Below are positions 12,130 through 35,541 of a DNA stretch of 64,000 nucleotides, piece by piece (positions within the stretch are counted from its first letter, which is position 1; every line of letters starts with the position of its first letter). Under the pieces are notes generated by a model. That model saw only the letters and a program-made list of their open reading frames with translations. It was not told where the DNA came from and made no database searches. Both the position numbers and the translations under genes were made by a program. Where the stretch lies: the NCBI GenBank assembly GCA_950295325.1, contig OX485806.1, forward strand, positions 11,534,001 to 11,598,000, written 5' to 3'. Origin of the DNA: Polytrichum commune (taxonomy: Eukaryota > Streptophyta > Polytrichopsida > Polytrichales > Polytrichaceae).

Positions 12130-12503
12130 ATTGCTTTTTTATTTTTCATTTTTATTTCACGAACAGTAGCCATTCAACACCTGTCTTCCTTAGAGGACTA
12201 AGATTTAAGAAGGAAAGACGGTAAACAAACTGCACAGAAAAAACACCAACAGCACGGGGGCTCGACAGCTCGTGTGCCTGTCTGGACAAAATCTCTTTGC
12301 TCATGTGTTGTATCTTTTGTTCTGGCAGCAGAAGGTTGCAACAGAAAAACGTTTTGTCCAGCCGGGCATTTCTTTTTCCCAAATCACAACCAGACATAAA
12401 GAAACATAGGGAAGAAATTCCAATCACAATGGAACATACTCATTGTCCCAACCCGATACAATTTTAGCATAAATCCTAATAATAAGTATAATTGATTGAT
12501 TAG
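12130..12503 (-). other. Probable P5CS 3' UTR and poly(A) signals
   Basis: Downstream of the P5CS stop the minus strand has no continuing gene. At about 12,133-12,160 it carries two AATAAA-like stretches (GAAATAAAAATG and GAAAAATAAAAAAG). These are plausible polyadenylation signals, which would give a 3' UTR of about 370 bases. Open frames on the minus strand here (12,152-12,427) show no recognisable domain and are taken as UTR. Confidence 0.45.
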
Positions 12504-23848
<11,345 letters not shown>

Positions 23849-24060
23849 GGCTCTGCCCAACACCAATTTGCTAAGCAATCTGTTTTATGACAATAAGGAG
23901 AGTGGAAGATGAGATGCTTGGTTGGAGTTTCGGTGGAGGCGCGTGATAGCCCTTTATGAGGGAATGCTTGAAGGTCTCAAGGGTTTTAGGGGGCTTGGAA
24001 AGAAATCTTTCCATCCATTCCTTTCTTTCCAATATCCTCTTTTCCTTTAAGGATGGCTAA
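23849..24060 (-). promoter_or_regulatory. P5CS 5' flank / 5' UTR
   Basis: Sequence immediately upstream of the P5CS start on the minus strand. It is rich in short pyrimidine runs (CCTCCACC, CATCTCATCTTCCACTCTCC), as is common in plant leaders. No convincing TATA box or stress element was identified, so the assignment rests on position only. Confidence 0.3.
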
Positions 24061-24303
24061 TGTCAAGTTCCATGGACCGAACCCGACACCATGGCCCATA
24101 ATACTTCTTTGTTTTGCTTCATGGGTCGGGCACACTCATCACAAAGCTCATTGAAGGCTCAACCCTTTAAAATAAGAATCTTAGTGTTTTGGTGGAGGCG
24201 GAGGTGAGTGATAGCGTTTGAGGTAAATGTGTCTCCAATGGTTAGTTGTTGTTGTTTGCCATGGTTTTGAACTTGGATTTCAGAGCTAGGGATTTTCTTG
24301 GAT

Positions 24304-24658
24304 ATACTTAGTGTCACCAATTCTAATTGTCTCGCTCAATACTAATTGTAAACCGTGGTGTAGTGTCACCAACACTAAATGCTTACCCAACATTATTTGT
24401 CATTCCTTGTAAAACATTTTGGGGATTATAGATTTACAGTGTTGCAATTACTGTCACTTACCAAGTGATGTTTCATCAAAATTTCAATCATCCATGACAA
24501 CATTTCATCACAAGTTGCTGACAAGAGAAGGTAGGGTTTTGGTCAATGGATAAACTCATCCGTCATCCATGACAACACTTATTCATAAGAAGTGTCATCC
24601 AAACAGTTACCATAGTGACATAAAATACCATATGAAACTAAATATCATATTTAGTGTA
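24304..24658 (+). mobile_element. TIR repeat family B, uninterrupted copy
   Basis: Runs from 'acttagtgtcaccaattc' to 'aatatcatatttagtgta'. Blocks include 'ctcaatactaattgtaaacc', 'gggattatagatttacagtg', 'gtcacttaccaagtgatg' and 'tagggttttggtcaatgg'. The same blocks in the same order are found at 29,678-40,902, split by insertions. This copy therefore serves as the pre-insertion reference. Confidence 0.7.
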
Positions 24659-25294
24659 GGTCTCATATTCAACGTTGAATCTAAGGTTAGCCATGCACGT
24701 TCTCGGGAATTGTTGTATGATATATTTGGGACCCTACATAGACTACTTGGGCGGCTTACTAATGTTACGACTTACAACATGTGAATGGATGATTAAAAAA
24801 AAATCACGGTAAGCAAGTGGGATGAAAGCCCTCGATGCCAACTCATCATTGGTCCTTCCTCAATGAAATGAAATCGATTTTAGGGCTCGGGAAGCCCCAA
24901 AGGCACTCAATGAAACTCCCGACTCATGCGAGGAAAAAGAGTTACATAATAAGAAATTAAGTGACAGAGATGACAGGGACCCGAATATCTTTCTACTAAT
25001 CATAGCATTTCCGATGACTTGAGACGCACTCCAAGTACCTGGTGACAGCCCTGTCACTAATGTTGACTAGGCAGAGAATTTCAGCCTTTCCCAAATGAGG
25101 GTAGGACACTTTCATGACAATTGCCACATTCTAGTCATTGGGGATGCCTTGTAGGATTATGGTAAGATTGAATGGAAAAGGATGCTTAGCGACTTGGAAA
25201 AAGTCCCAGACGTGGCCTTCCAAGACATTCTTTGACAAATTTGGTTTGACTTGGGGGGTGAGTCAAATGCCTTATTGTGACCTAGAGCAAGTTA

Positions 25295-25680
25295 GAGCAT
25301 CTCCACCCGTTGGCTGCAACGTGCACGCCAACGGTGGCTGGGCCGGTGCCAAATTAGGTGGCCGATCGCGGGGCCCGGCAACCCCCCCACCGTCGACACT
25401 CCGGCTCACGGCGAACTAAACCCTGCAAACCTAAATCGGGCTCCAGGCTCCCGAAAACCCTAATTCCGGCACTGAGAGAACCAGCTGCCGAGAGAACACC
25501 TGCCGAGATAATCAGTTTGCCGTGAAGAAATGGTCTCGGCAAGGTAGCGGCAGCGGGAGAGTTTTTGACGTGAACGGGGCTCCTTTCACCGTTGCCGCGT
25601 CGCCGGTGGGCCCTAAACCCGGCCAACGGACGCGGTTTCCACCGTTGGCGTCAGCCTCCCAGCCAACGGTGGAGATGCTC
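25295..25680. mobile_element. Tourist-like (PIF/Harbinger) MITE
   Basis: 386 bp with inverted ends GAGCATCTCCACC(C)GTTGGCTG, flanked by TTA on both sides (25,292-25,294 and 25,681-25,683). GAGCATCTCCA termini with a TTA duplication are typical of Tourist-like MITEs of plants. The interior is GC-rich and unlike its surroundings. The open frames in it are not genes. Confidence 0.85.
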
Positions 25681-26117
25681 TTAGTCGTTGCTTGGAAGGA
25701 TAGGCCTCAGATGAGCATTATTTCTTGATTTCCACTCGGGCTGTGCTGGTTCGGCCAGGTTGGTTGTATTCTTTTTGCAACTAAATTTTCAAATTGTGCC
25801 CAAAAAAAGAAAAGAAAAAAAGGACGATTGCCACCTTCTTGAAGAACCAAGGGTTAGCCTAGTCATATTGTTTCTAGTTATCGGCAAAGGGTGAAGTACA
25901 TGGTTTTGTCAAATTAGTGTGGGTTACCATTTGGACGTACGTGTTGCTATAACTTTTTTTTTATTGAGAGTATCATTTTTGTTTTAACCCAAACAACATA
26001 AGTAGTTAGTATGCACACTAAAGAATATGGTATAACTTAGTTGGTAGAAAATGATGATGTCGGTTATAGCAACGCGTAACTTCAAACGGTAATCCACGCT
26101 GATTAGACAAAACAATG

Positions 26118-26340
26118 TACACTAAGCCTGGTATTTAGTGTCACTTACTATTTGGAATTACGTATTTCTATATTTATTTATTGTATATTTCGTATTTTAC
26201 CAACAAATGTGAAATTGGTTGTTTGGACATTATACAATATTAATAACTTTACTTAGTAGAAAAAATACATCAATAATAAAAAGATGTAGCATTGTGTAAA
26301 CTCCAAATAGTAAGTGACATTGAATATCATATTTAGTGTA
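26118..26340. mobile_element. MITE, 'GTGACACTAAATA' family
   Basis: 223 bp. The left end TACACTAAGCCTGGTATTTA and the reverse complement of the right end TACACTAAATATGATATTCA are followed on both sides by GTCACTTACTATTTGG, giving imperfect inverted repeats of about 40 bases. The interior is AT-rich and non-coding. Confidence 0.75.
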
Positions 26341-26514
26341 GTTTTACACCTAACGCCATTGTCTACTAGGATGTGACCGTAGATGTTCTACGTCCCTCTG
26401 GAGACTGGCGTTTTTATTCTTTCGTTTCCAATAAAAGGTTGTCAACACAATAAAGGTCGGGATGATAGAGGGTGAAACATAAGTAAACATCCCCATTTTC
26501 AAGAACTTGTATTT

Positions 26515-26840
26515 AGCCTTAAATGGTTGTTTTTTCTCCCGACTAGCCTACTTCTCTAGATATGAACATGTGATTAGTACGAGATGGTTAGCAAATACAT
26601 ATCGAGGACCATAGCCTCTTTCCTCATATACTTTGGAGATCTTATGAATATCTTATTTGTTATCAAAGTGACGAATATCATGCTCATAAAAATCACCATG
26701 TAGGCCCCCAGATATGTTGACTATTGGCCCTAGAAGGGTTATTATATTTTAAGCACATAGTCCAATCTCTTTCATACACATGTCTTTGCGTTATTATTCG
26801 TGAAGGCACACCTAATCACATACCACTCATGTATAGATGT
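26515..26840 (+). repeat. Dispersed repeat R1 (plus orientation)
   Basis: Landmarks 'ttaaatggttgttttttctc', 'atgtgattagtacgagatgg', 'atatgttgactattggc', 'gtccaatctctttc' and 'accactcatgtatag'. A partial relative follows at about 27,090-27,200. Confidence 0.55.
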
Positions 26841-27409
26841 ATAAGATAAGTAGTAAGTCTACCTCATTCTTGTGTAGCTCGTTGTTTGCCTCTCCCGTAT
26901 CAAGACCAATTTGAATATACCTAAATACCCAACATACAAAAATTGAGAATTTGGATCAAATTGGGATTTTTGCACGTGGCTAACAATCACAAACACATCA
27001 AAATAGTAGTTATTAGTTACAAACGATTTCTTTTTCTTTCCCATTTTTTTCATTGGATCCTCACAAAAGTGTCTATTTTGTTAAGGAAAAAAAATGCTCA
27101 ATGTGTTTTGTGCATAGAGTCCAATCTCAACTAAACACATGTCTTTTGGGTGTGCATCCTTAACTAAAAGGCCTAGCCGTATACCACTCAATTATAGGTG
27201 TGTTGATTGCGGGTTGTGCGTATTGCTTCCATCAATGTGGACCAACACCATGACATGAACCCATAAGTTTTCTCTAACTAAACCCATTTTTAATTTCAAT
27301 GTGAATATAGAAGATTTGTGGAAATATCATACGAAAGATTGATAAAGTGCGTGAAAAGACCCCAACTTAATTTTTATGTAAGAAATAACCCATAAAACAT
27401 TACATTATT

Positions 27410-27511
27410 CAAATACATAACAATGTTTTATGGGATTGACAATATTCTATGAAATATTCTCGGATATTTCATGGAATATTGTCAATCCCACAAAACATTG
27501 TTATGAATTTG
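27410..27511. repeat. 48-bp-stem hairpin with 6-base loop
   Basis: Arms 27,410-27,457 and 27,464-27,511 are reverse complements with about three mismatches around the loop TCTCGG. A second stem can form inside the left part: 'cccataaaacatt' at 27,390 pairs with 'aatgttttatggg' at about 27,422. It may be a small foldback element or a hairpin-RNA locus. Confidence 0.8.
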
Positions 27512-27929
27512 AATCATGTTATGAACCTACTCTCTTTCTTCCATCCATTTCTTATTCAAGTAGAACTTGAATTCAAGATGATGCGTTTGCATTTTCATTC
27601 TAGAATCAAGGAGTAGCCAATTAGGTTAATATTCCCGAAAGAAGAGATCCAAGTCATGCTCTCCCCACTTATTGGTGTTATGTTATTGAGACTTTGATAT
27701 TTTGAGCAACTTGGGACACACTATGGGATTCTCATTTAAAGTTGTACCACCTCTTCCAATTATGTTGACTGTTGAAACTAGGATAGTTAACAAATTCTGA
27801 GCACATACTCCAATCTTTTTAACCCACATTTTTGTTATTGATGTGCGTTAATATATCCATAGTTAAGCACACATCATTTGTATAAGATAGTCTTGTTTAA
27901 TTATGTTCATGACCTTAATTAACGCATGT

Positions 27930-28260
27930 ATTTGAGTGGTATGTGGTTAGGTGCGACTCCAAGAACGGATACCAAAAAAACATGTTTTTAAACAAGATTG
28001 GACTACGTGTTCAGAATATGTTGACCATTCCAAACTTAATAGTCAATTTCATAATGGGGGGAACCAATACGGCCATTTGATGCGCACAAGAATCTTCACT
28101 TTGATATTGAATTAGATATTCATATGAGCTCCAAAAATTATGAGGAAAGTTATTGTGGCCTTGATTTGGATTAGCTAGCCATCTTGTACTAATCATGTTT
28201 ATCATATCCTAGAAAAGTGGGCTAGTTGAAAAATATAACCATTTAAGGCCCCATCTAGCT
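27930..28260 (-). repeat. Dispersed repeat R1 (minus orientation)
   Basis: Landmarks 'gagtggtatgtggttaggtg', 'aacaagattggactac', 'agatattcatatgagctcc' and 'catatcctagaaaagtgg', ending at 'aaccatttaaggccccatct'. The right end is the inverse of the R1 start. Confidence 0.55.
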
Positions 28261-28540
28261 AATAGGTGCATGATCAAGATATGTAACCGGATTTCACCCT
28301 AATGTTTTATAATTGGATCTAGAACCATAGTGGACATGAGAGCAACGTGGGGAGAGGGACATTGCACAAGATCCCCCACTTAGTTTGCAGCTTGAACTTA
28401 ACAGTTGAGAGGGAGGCTTGCATGCATTTTGTACATACTAATAAGTTACATGCATGCATGCATGCCATGGCACGGACACCAAATAGACATGTGTTTTGAA
28501 GAGATTGGAATACACGTTAAAAATTTGTTAATTGTTCTAA

Positions 28541-29099
28541 GGGCTGGTTTACACCATGGACCATGAAGTTGGACCATGGAGGATGGCCTTTTTCCATGGT
28601 CCGACTTCATGGTCCAAGTTCCATGGTTCGATATTCAAAAAAATCAATTTACAAAGCCTTTGGGTTCCTCACTAGTTGTGAACCAAATATGGACCAAGAG
28701 GAACGACCATGCATCCAAAAGTGGATGTGTTGGTTATTTTAATACACGCCCCAAAAAGGTGGTTTTGAAAAAGAAAAAGAAAAAGTAAATCAAATTTGAT
28801 TGTTCTCCCGTCGTCTCTTGTCTTCATGTTCTCTTCCCCTAAAACATTTCATTCAAAATTTATTATGACAACATTTCTTTGCCATGGGCCCTTGCCTTTT
28901 TCTACTAGAGCACCTCTTTTGCCTCTCCCACTGCAAAACCCAGTGGACCATGTTAGTCTTTTGGGGACCTCAAAGTTTATGGTCACTTTAACATTTTTTC
29001 TTGGTGTAAACCAAAGTGGACCTAGGACGAATTCAATAGCCAATCACATATTTTACAAGGCCTTGGGACGACTTCATGGTCCACGGTGTAAACAACCCC
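28541..29099. mobile_element. MITE with TAA duplication, 'CATGGACCATGAAGT' family
   Basis: 559 bp starting GGGCTGGTTTACACCATGGA and ending in the inverse (TCCACGGTGTAAACAACCCC), with TAA on both sides (28,538-28,540 and 29,100-29,102). The three-base TWA target fits PIF/Harbinger. The interior has an A-rich (AAAAAG)n stretch and no coding sequence. Confidence 0.8.
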
Positions 29100-30399
29100 T
29101 AAGGTAGACAGGTCCTAAATGGTCACATACCCCCCCCCCCTTTGCCCACTTCTCCTAGAGTAGACATACCGATTTCCGTAGACTTAAGCAATTTCGCATA
29201 AGTGTGGTGCATGTGTGATATTGAGATGGTTTTTCACATCTTTGGAAATTGACATCACAACATAGATTTGCAAAGTAAAGGTAGATGTACAAATGGGGCC
29301 CTAAGGTTTAGAGGTTTTTTTTTGGACAATAAATGTGTTAGTTTCATCCAATTCATATATTAATAGTCCTCAATGGCTCCCTTGTTCATTCTTGTTAGGG
29401 TTTGCATTTGGGTTATTGGACAAACTAGAGGCTTTTGGAGTGCTCATGGGTTCCCCTTGAGTTTTGCTTTCCCGATTGTGACTAAGTTATTATGCTCTTG
29501 TCTTTGTTTTTTATGCAATCATTGACCATTGATGCAATCATAAGAAAGAGTCTAATCTTCACTTTGACGACGATATTCATATGGGATATCCCAATCACTA
29601 ATTGGGTTTTTGATATGTGGAGGTTTGTCGATTACAAATTGATAATCATGAATTTCTAAATTTGAAATTGAACAAACTACACTGAATATGATATTTAGTG
29701 TCACCAATTCTAATTGCCTTGCTCAATACTAATTGTAAACTGCGGTGTTGTGTCACCAACACTAAATGTTAACCCAACATTAGTTGTCATTCTTTGAATT
29801 TTTTTGGGGGGGGATTATAGATTGATAGTGTTGCAAATACTACAGACCTTGGACGACTGCCAAAATAATTATAGTTAATTGTTTTTTTTCAATACATTTT
29901 AGAGAACAACTATACTTAATTAGGAAATTTTAATATTGGATTCAAGAACAACTGTAGTTAACTAATTTTTTTTCAAACAACTGATCGTTCCACACCAAAG
30001 AATATTGCTTGATTGAAGATGTTGAATGAATGTGTGTGTGTGTGTGTTGTTGTGAAGTTTCAAGTAGCTAGGATGGTAGATGGCAGGAACAAGTTTGATC
30101 GATATGTGTAAATGCAAAAGAACAACTAGATTGCAGGTGAAGTAGTTGATTACGAGCAGGGGTTGATAGAAAAAGAATAACTCCGGTGTCCGGAGGAGGC
30201 CGGAGTGAATAAAGTGTATGTTCGTAGAACATCCTAGGCCATGCCTTACGGCAGTGGCGTTAGATGTAAAACTACTTCGCCCTTTGCAAGACGTAGACAC
30301 TGTATTTAGTAACCAATAGTAAATTTCGGTAATCGGTTATTATTTATGGGCCTTGTTTGGGGTAGTTAGTGGGGGAGGGATCTGTATTAGGTTAGGGGT

Positions 30400-31100
30400 T
30401 TTATTTAATTATGAGAGGTCTTGGAGGTCATTTATAGTTTGTCTATTTTCTAGCCTTCGTTTGTGGACTAATATGGAGTGCTCATATTGTGTGGCAATTA
30501 TGTTAATTTGTTTAAACGTGTTTTTGATTTTCGTGGTGGGGAGTGTGAACGTTGTCTCCAGTTTTTTCATTGATGGGATATGTGTTGTGCCTCTTGCTCC
30601 CGCAGCTAGTACCATGAGTGGGGCTACGTTCCAACCTTTTGTTATGATGTTGTTTATGAGTGGTTGGTATTTTTTGATTTTTCTATCTAGTGTTTTAGTG
30701 GCGAATCTGTCATTGTAGTATGTAAATTCGATGAACTGTATGGTAATATCCGGTGTAGGGGTTTATGGGGGGGGGGGTGGTTATGTACATGGCCTATTAT
30801 GCATAATATGTCCGGTTTGAGCCTGGCATTGCAATGACATCTTTGGGTGTTACATGTACATGGGAGTAGCCATGGGGGGACTGTATTTTCTTGGGGTAAA
30901 TCATTATCTGTTCGTGTATTCATTAATGTATAGTGTCTTGATATTTGGGTTGATAAAATTAGTTTGTGTATTTCCCATACTGCTTTGTTGTGCCTTTTTG
31001 TTATTAGTGCATGGATGTGTTGTTGTTTGCATTTAAGTAGTACATGTAGCCATGTGTCCGCATCTGTTGAGTTACATACAAAGCATGTTCTCGATAGGAA
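30400..31100 (-). pseudogene. CCHC zinc finger plus restriction-like endonuclease (RLE)
   Basis: C-x2-C-x9-H-x4-C (CFVC...WLHVLLKC) is followed by KRHNKAVWEI, as in R2-type C termini. KPDILCI and, past a poly-C tract (30,768-30,778) where the frame slips, QFIEFTYYNDR and DRKIKKYQPL match the PD...(D/E)...K pattern of RLE. The frame runs on to a stop near 30,409. Confidence 0.7.
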
Positions 31101-31439
31101 GGCTACTCTGCCAAAGAAGAGTTGTTTTCGGGCGTGGCCCATATATTGTCCAGTTCTAAATTTTATTAAGCATGTTTTTTGTTTATCTATGATGGCGGGA
31201 TTCGTCCAAAATTCATTTGATAGTATTTTATGATCTATGTCATCATTTTCTAGTCATTTGTGTAATTGGTGTGTTTGATTTGCTATAATTGTTAAGTTTT
31301 GTTCATTGTCATGCTTGAGAATGTGTTTACTAAGGTGCCTTATGGGGCCCTTGTCGGGTGTTTCTTCCATGGAATGCCACCAATCTTTTTGTAGGTAGTA
31401 TGGTGTAGGGTTTGCATGTTTGTATGACATTGCGGCATC

Positions 31440-31880
31440 CCTATGGTCTAGTTCACGCCCTTGTTTGGCTAGTGCATCTGCTTGGTCATTTCCTCCTATG
31501 TTTGTGTGGGCTTTTATTTTATGAAGTGTGGTGGTTTGTATATGGGATATTAACATTTTAGTCATACTTTCTAGGATTAATTTGTCCGGGTGATTGTTAT
31601 GACTAGTGGGGTGTTTGATTTGAGTTTTTAGGAGATATAGGATGTTTAGACAGTCTGTGAATATGTGGGTTGGCTCATTTCGATAGGTTGTGGTGAGGAG
31701 TTGTAGGGTGTGGTGTATGGCCATCATTTATGCTCGTAGGATATTTTGTAGGCCCGGTAGCCTTTTTGCGATTTTTAGGTTTTTGAAAGGGTTGTAAATA
31801 CCATATCCGGCTTTTTCACGTCTCCATTGTCCATTGTTTGTTTGGGTGGTTTGAATGACCCGTCAGTGTAGTAACAAAAT
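31440..31880 (-). pseudogene. RNase H domain of the LINE
   Basis: YYTDGSFKPP carries the first catalytic Asp. The expected A-E-x-x-A-I motif reads A-stop-MMAI (TAA where Glu is expected). IFTDCLNILYLL has the third acidic residue, and KAHTNIGGNDQADALAKQG gives the His and last Asp. The complete residue order identifies a type I RNase H. Confidence 0.8.
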
Positions 31881-34094
31881 TGGGGTGGGAATTTAAGCGG
31901 AAGGCATTGTTATGGGTTGATATTCCATGGGTTGGTTGGTATTTGGATGTTCAGCGGTGGGGGTGGGTATGTGAGTTTGGTCCATTTTGTATTGCGGTTC
32001 ACTAAGGTGTCTAGTGGCGTTTGTGGTGCAATTTGGCAGACACATGTCGGGGATTCGTAGTGTGTTGGCAGTATTTTTCATTTGCAGGGTATATGTCTCT
32101 GTACCTATGGGTGTATTCTTATGGTGTATGCATAATATTTGTATAGCACGGTTTTCTGTTCTAGGTTCTTTTCTTAGTTCTGGAGGAATTGTTGGTTCTT
32201 CGTAGATGATGGTATCAGCGAATCTGGGAAGGGTCCATTGTGTGGGTTAGGATTTTAATACCAATTTTCGTCTGGCATTACTAGTATTGGGATAGAGTTT
32301 GAATCATTCTTGGCTGCAAGGCGGGCCCAAGAAGGGCTTGTTGAGTTTCGGTGTTTGTGTGTGGGTGTGCATAACCATTGCCCTGCCATTTATGATGGAA
32401 TGTTTTTCCAACTGATCCAAATACTACATCCCTAGGGAATGGGGAGTGGAATTGTCTGAGTGTGGTGGGGCATGTTACTGGTGATGAAAAATATGAGTGT
32501 GGTATTGGATTGTGTTTATGAAGTTTTCAAGGATGGCATTTGGGAGTGTGTATTGGAAGAGTTTAAGGGGGTTATTTTTGGGGGTTTTGTATTTATATCT
32601 TTGGTATAGCCATGCCACTTCTGTTTCGAATGGTTGGGTGGGGAGCTCTAGGTTGTGTGGTTTATTTAGTGCTAGGTGGTATTGATCCCATAACCATTTT
32701 AGTCTTGTTTCAGGAATGGTAATCAAATGTCGACCAATGTTATCGTAGATGTGTGCAGTGTCATATTGGGTTTGGATAGTATATTGTGTACAAGCTATAT
32801 CATCCTGTAGGTTACACTCATCAATGGATATGTGGCATAGGGGTATGGTTTTGTGGAGGGGGGATATATCTTATATCTCTTATTTGTTCTTGGTTGAAGT
32901 TTATGTTTAGTATGTTAGTATAATGTTGGTGTTGCTTTCTAGTGTAGTATTGTGTTAGTAGTAAAATATTATGGTTTATGACGTTCTAGTTGTTCCACGG
33001 AAACAATTCTTTTTGGGATAGCCATTTGTTGTAAGTTGTTTCATTTGGGAGTGTCCATTGGCATAGGTAGGATGTATATTTTTTCGTGATTTTGTAGTTG
33101 TCTGTGTAGGTACTTGGGCGGTCATTTCTTATGTTGTGTATAGGGAAGTGTGATGGGTCTTTGAGTATGTATGGGGGTGGTTTTGGGTGTTCTAATGATA
33201 GTGGGGGTGACAGTTGAGTGTGGCGTTCTTGTGATCTTGTGTGTGTGTCATTATTTAGTATTTTATATTCGTATTTCAGGGTGTTTGGTATCGTATGCGT
33301 TGGGCATGGATGTGTGCATTGGGCAAGGCATGTTGGTTCACAAAATAATTTTCTGGCATATTCTAGTGCCATTTTCTCTGTTTTTGTGGGTTTATTGTAA
33401 TGATTTTTAAATTCATCGTTATTCATTAGGTGTGTTCCGTTGGGGCATGTTATATGTTTTAGTTCAAATATGTTGTGTAATATTAGTTTGTGGAGGTATT
33501 TTAGTGATATTTATGGGGTGAGTGTTGGGATGTTTCTTGCTTGTAGCATCCATTGTGTTTCTAATGGTGTAGGGGTGAGGGGAAGATTTCCGAGTGTGCT
33601 TTTAAGGTGAATTCCGCTTGTTTTTTCAGTTTGAAGAGGGATCTTGTGATTGGTGATCTCGTACAATCATGGAGTGAGATACGTGTTAAATTTTGGGTTC
33701 CTCCGTGTTTGGCAAGTATGTGTTGTATTAATCCTTTGTATATTCTCCCTAGCCTACCTTTATCATTTAGGGCATTTATGAGTTGTTCTCCTATACATGT
33801 TATGTATGCGTTTTTAATGAAAAACTTATGTCCCAAATATATCGTGTGGTAGTTGTGTGACGACATTTGACATGCATTTTGGTAGGCCGCATATGAATTT
33901 ATGCAATGCAATTATTTTATTGTCTAGTTTCTTAATGACCGGGAGAGAGTATGTGACGGCATAGAAGTTGTAGGCAATGCCAACTCGTATGTGTCAACCA
34001 TTTTTATTTTTTGTTTCATGGTAGTTGGGCATGTTATTAGGAGTTTACTTTGTTTGGTTAGTTTGGCCGTGGTGATGTGAGTTTGCGTTTTCCA

Positions 34095-34545
34095 TTATAA
34101 TGAGGAAACTAGGTTAATTCCAAGGTATACATATGGTTCGTGTTGGCTAAGTGTGGGTATTGGTTGGTGTCTAAAGTTTATATTTGCTTCTTGTAAGTGT
34201 GCTTTGAAGGCTTGTGGGTTTAGTTTCGACTTATTGGGGCATCCGGTGATCGCGCATTTGGGGATGCCTAGATCCATTCTTGCCCATTCATAAAACTTGT
34301 CTATTTTGTTAAGTTGGTTTTGGAGGGATGTTATTTTGTTGGCCAAGGGGCTAAGTCATCGGCGTATGCTGCGGAATTTATCTTAGTGTTGGAGGTTTTA
34401 AAGGTATATCCATTGTTCCCCTTTTGTAGCCATCGTAGGAGTGGTTCTAGAAATATAATAAATAAGTATGGGCTCAATGTGTCGCCTTGTATGGTTCCTT
34501 TTTGTATGGAGATTGGTTGTGTTTTACCAAAGTGTTCTCCAATGT
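34095..34545 (-). pseudogene. Reverse transcriptase palm/thumb fragment
   Basis: YIGEHFGKTQPISIQ leads to QGDTLSPYLF, then AYADDLA with the catalytic Asp pair. After a frame change come GIPKCAITGCPNKSKL and EPYVYLGINLV (RT motifs D and E). The fingers and the first catalytic Asp motif are deleted. Continuing frames down to 33,560 (IYKGLIQHILAKHGG) fit the thumb region. Confidence 0.8.
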
Positions 34546-34549
34546 ATGT

Positions 34550-34840
34550 GGGTATTTTAGACAAGTTACCGGGAAATGTATGTTTGTTATGAATGAGAGT
34601 GAGTAGTCCTCCTTTATAGCCCTTATGGATCATTCTTTAGCGCATAGTACGTGTGATGTTGTGCGTATTGTTGAAGAAAAGTTTGTACGGGGGGAAGATA
34701 TTTTGTATGTATTTAGTGGATTTAGTGGCGGTAAGTTTGGTTTCTTGTATTGTTATAGTTGTTGGGGAATTTTGGGGTGTGTTGTTAGTTCGTGAAGACA
34801 TGACATTGCTGTGTTAAACAACGCGGCATTCCAAGTTATG
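34550..34840 (-). pseudogene. APE-type endonuclease N-terminal fragment
   Basis: ITWNAALFN resembles the first APE motif (WN-A/I-N/R). After a one-base shift come TITIQETKL (the catalytic-Glu QET motif) and, past an in-frame TAA in MR-stop-RM, GGLLTLIHNKH. The rest of APE (the SDH motif region) is absent. The reading passes within about 15 residues into reverse-transcriptase sequence. Confidence 0.7.
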
Positions 34841-35496
34841 ATATATGTTTCTTGACTTGTAAGTGTTGTTGGCCTCGGTGTCGGTATTTTGTTATTTAAT
34901 ATCGGGGTATTGGGGTATTGGGGTGTGTATATTCTATGATAGGTTGTGTGCATCTTAATGTTTCTGTAAGTAATTGTTGGGGTAGATATGAGAATGTGTT
35001 GTACGGGCATGTCTTGGATATTGGATGGTTCGGGGTATCGATGTATATGGCCATATAGTTTATGGTGGATTGTATTTGGAGGGGATATTTTGTCTTGGTA
35101 TGTATTCTGAAATTTTGTATATGGGTGTGGGGTTTCAACGTGTCTCTCCAGTGGGTTAGGTAGTTTGGTCATTTTTTCTAGTATTTGTGAGGTCCAGTCA
35201 GGGATTGGTTGTTGTTGTAGATGTATGTCACAATTTTTGATGGAGGGGCTTATTGTTACGATGAGGGCATATATCGGTCTAGGGGCCGGGTGGTTAGCAT
35301 GTTGTTGTATGTAGTTATGTAAGTGTGAAACTGAGGATGTTGTTTGTGTGTGTAGGGGGTGCATATTTTGGAATAATGGTTTAAAGTTTGTGGCTAGGTG
35401 TTGGCATTCCGGTTGGAGTTTTATTGTGCTAGGTATAAAATAGGTTGTTTGTCTTCTTTTATGGGCGGTTGGGTGGGTTTGAAGTAAATTTGGCAT

Positions 35497-35541
35497 TGGG
35501 CCTAGATTGGTTTGAATGTCGCCACATTGTGATAGCAAGAG
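35497..35541 (-). other. 2A-like peptide motif in LINE ORF2
   Basis: Reads LLLSQCGDIQTNLGP. The active 2A consensus ends in D-x-E-x-N-P-G-P, and LINE versions often have CGDI-x-x-NPGP. Here the critical Pro of NPG is Leu (CTA), a single C-to-T change from CCA, so ribosome skipping is probably lost. The spacing after a hydrophobic LLL stretch is as expected. Confidence 0.6.

Noticed and set aside
25354-25728. GC-rich frames of 68-93 codons
   Set aside because: They fall inside or across a TTA-flanked Tourist-like MITE. The GC content produces the open frames.
30353-30718. 121-codon hydrophobic plus-strand frame
   Set aside because: Antisense of the RLE domain. Its hydrophobicity comes from the A/C-rich sense strand.
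34753-35538. Long (261-codon) open frame that could be taken for a host gene
   Set aside because: It begins at the 2A-like motif and ends in APE sequence (ITWNA). It is part of the LINE ORF2.
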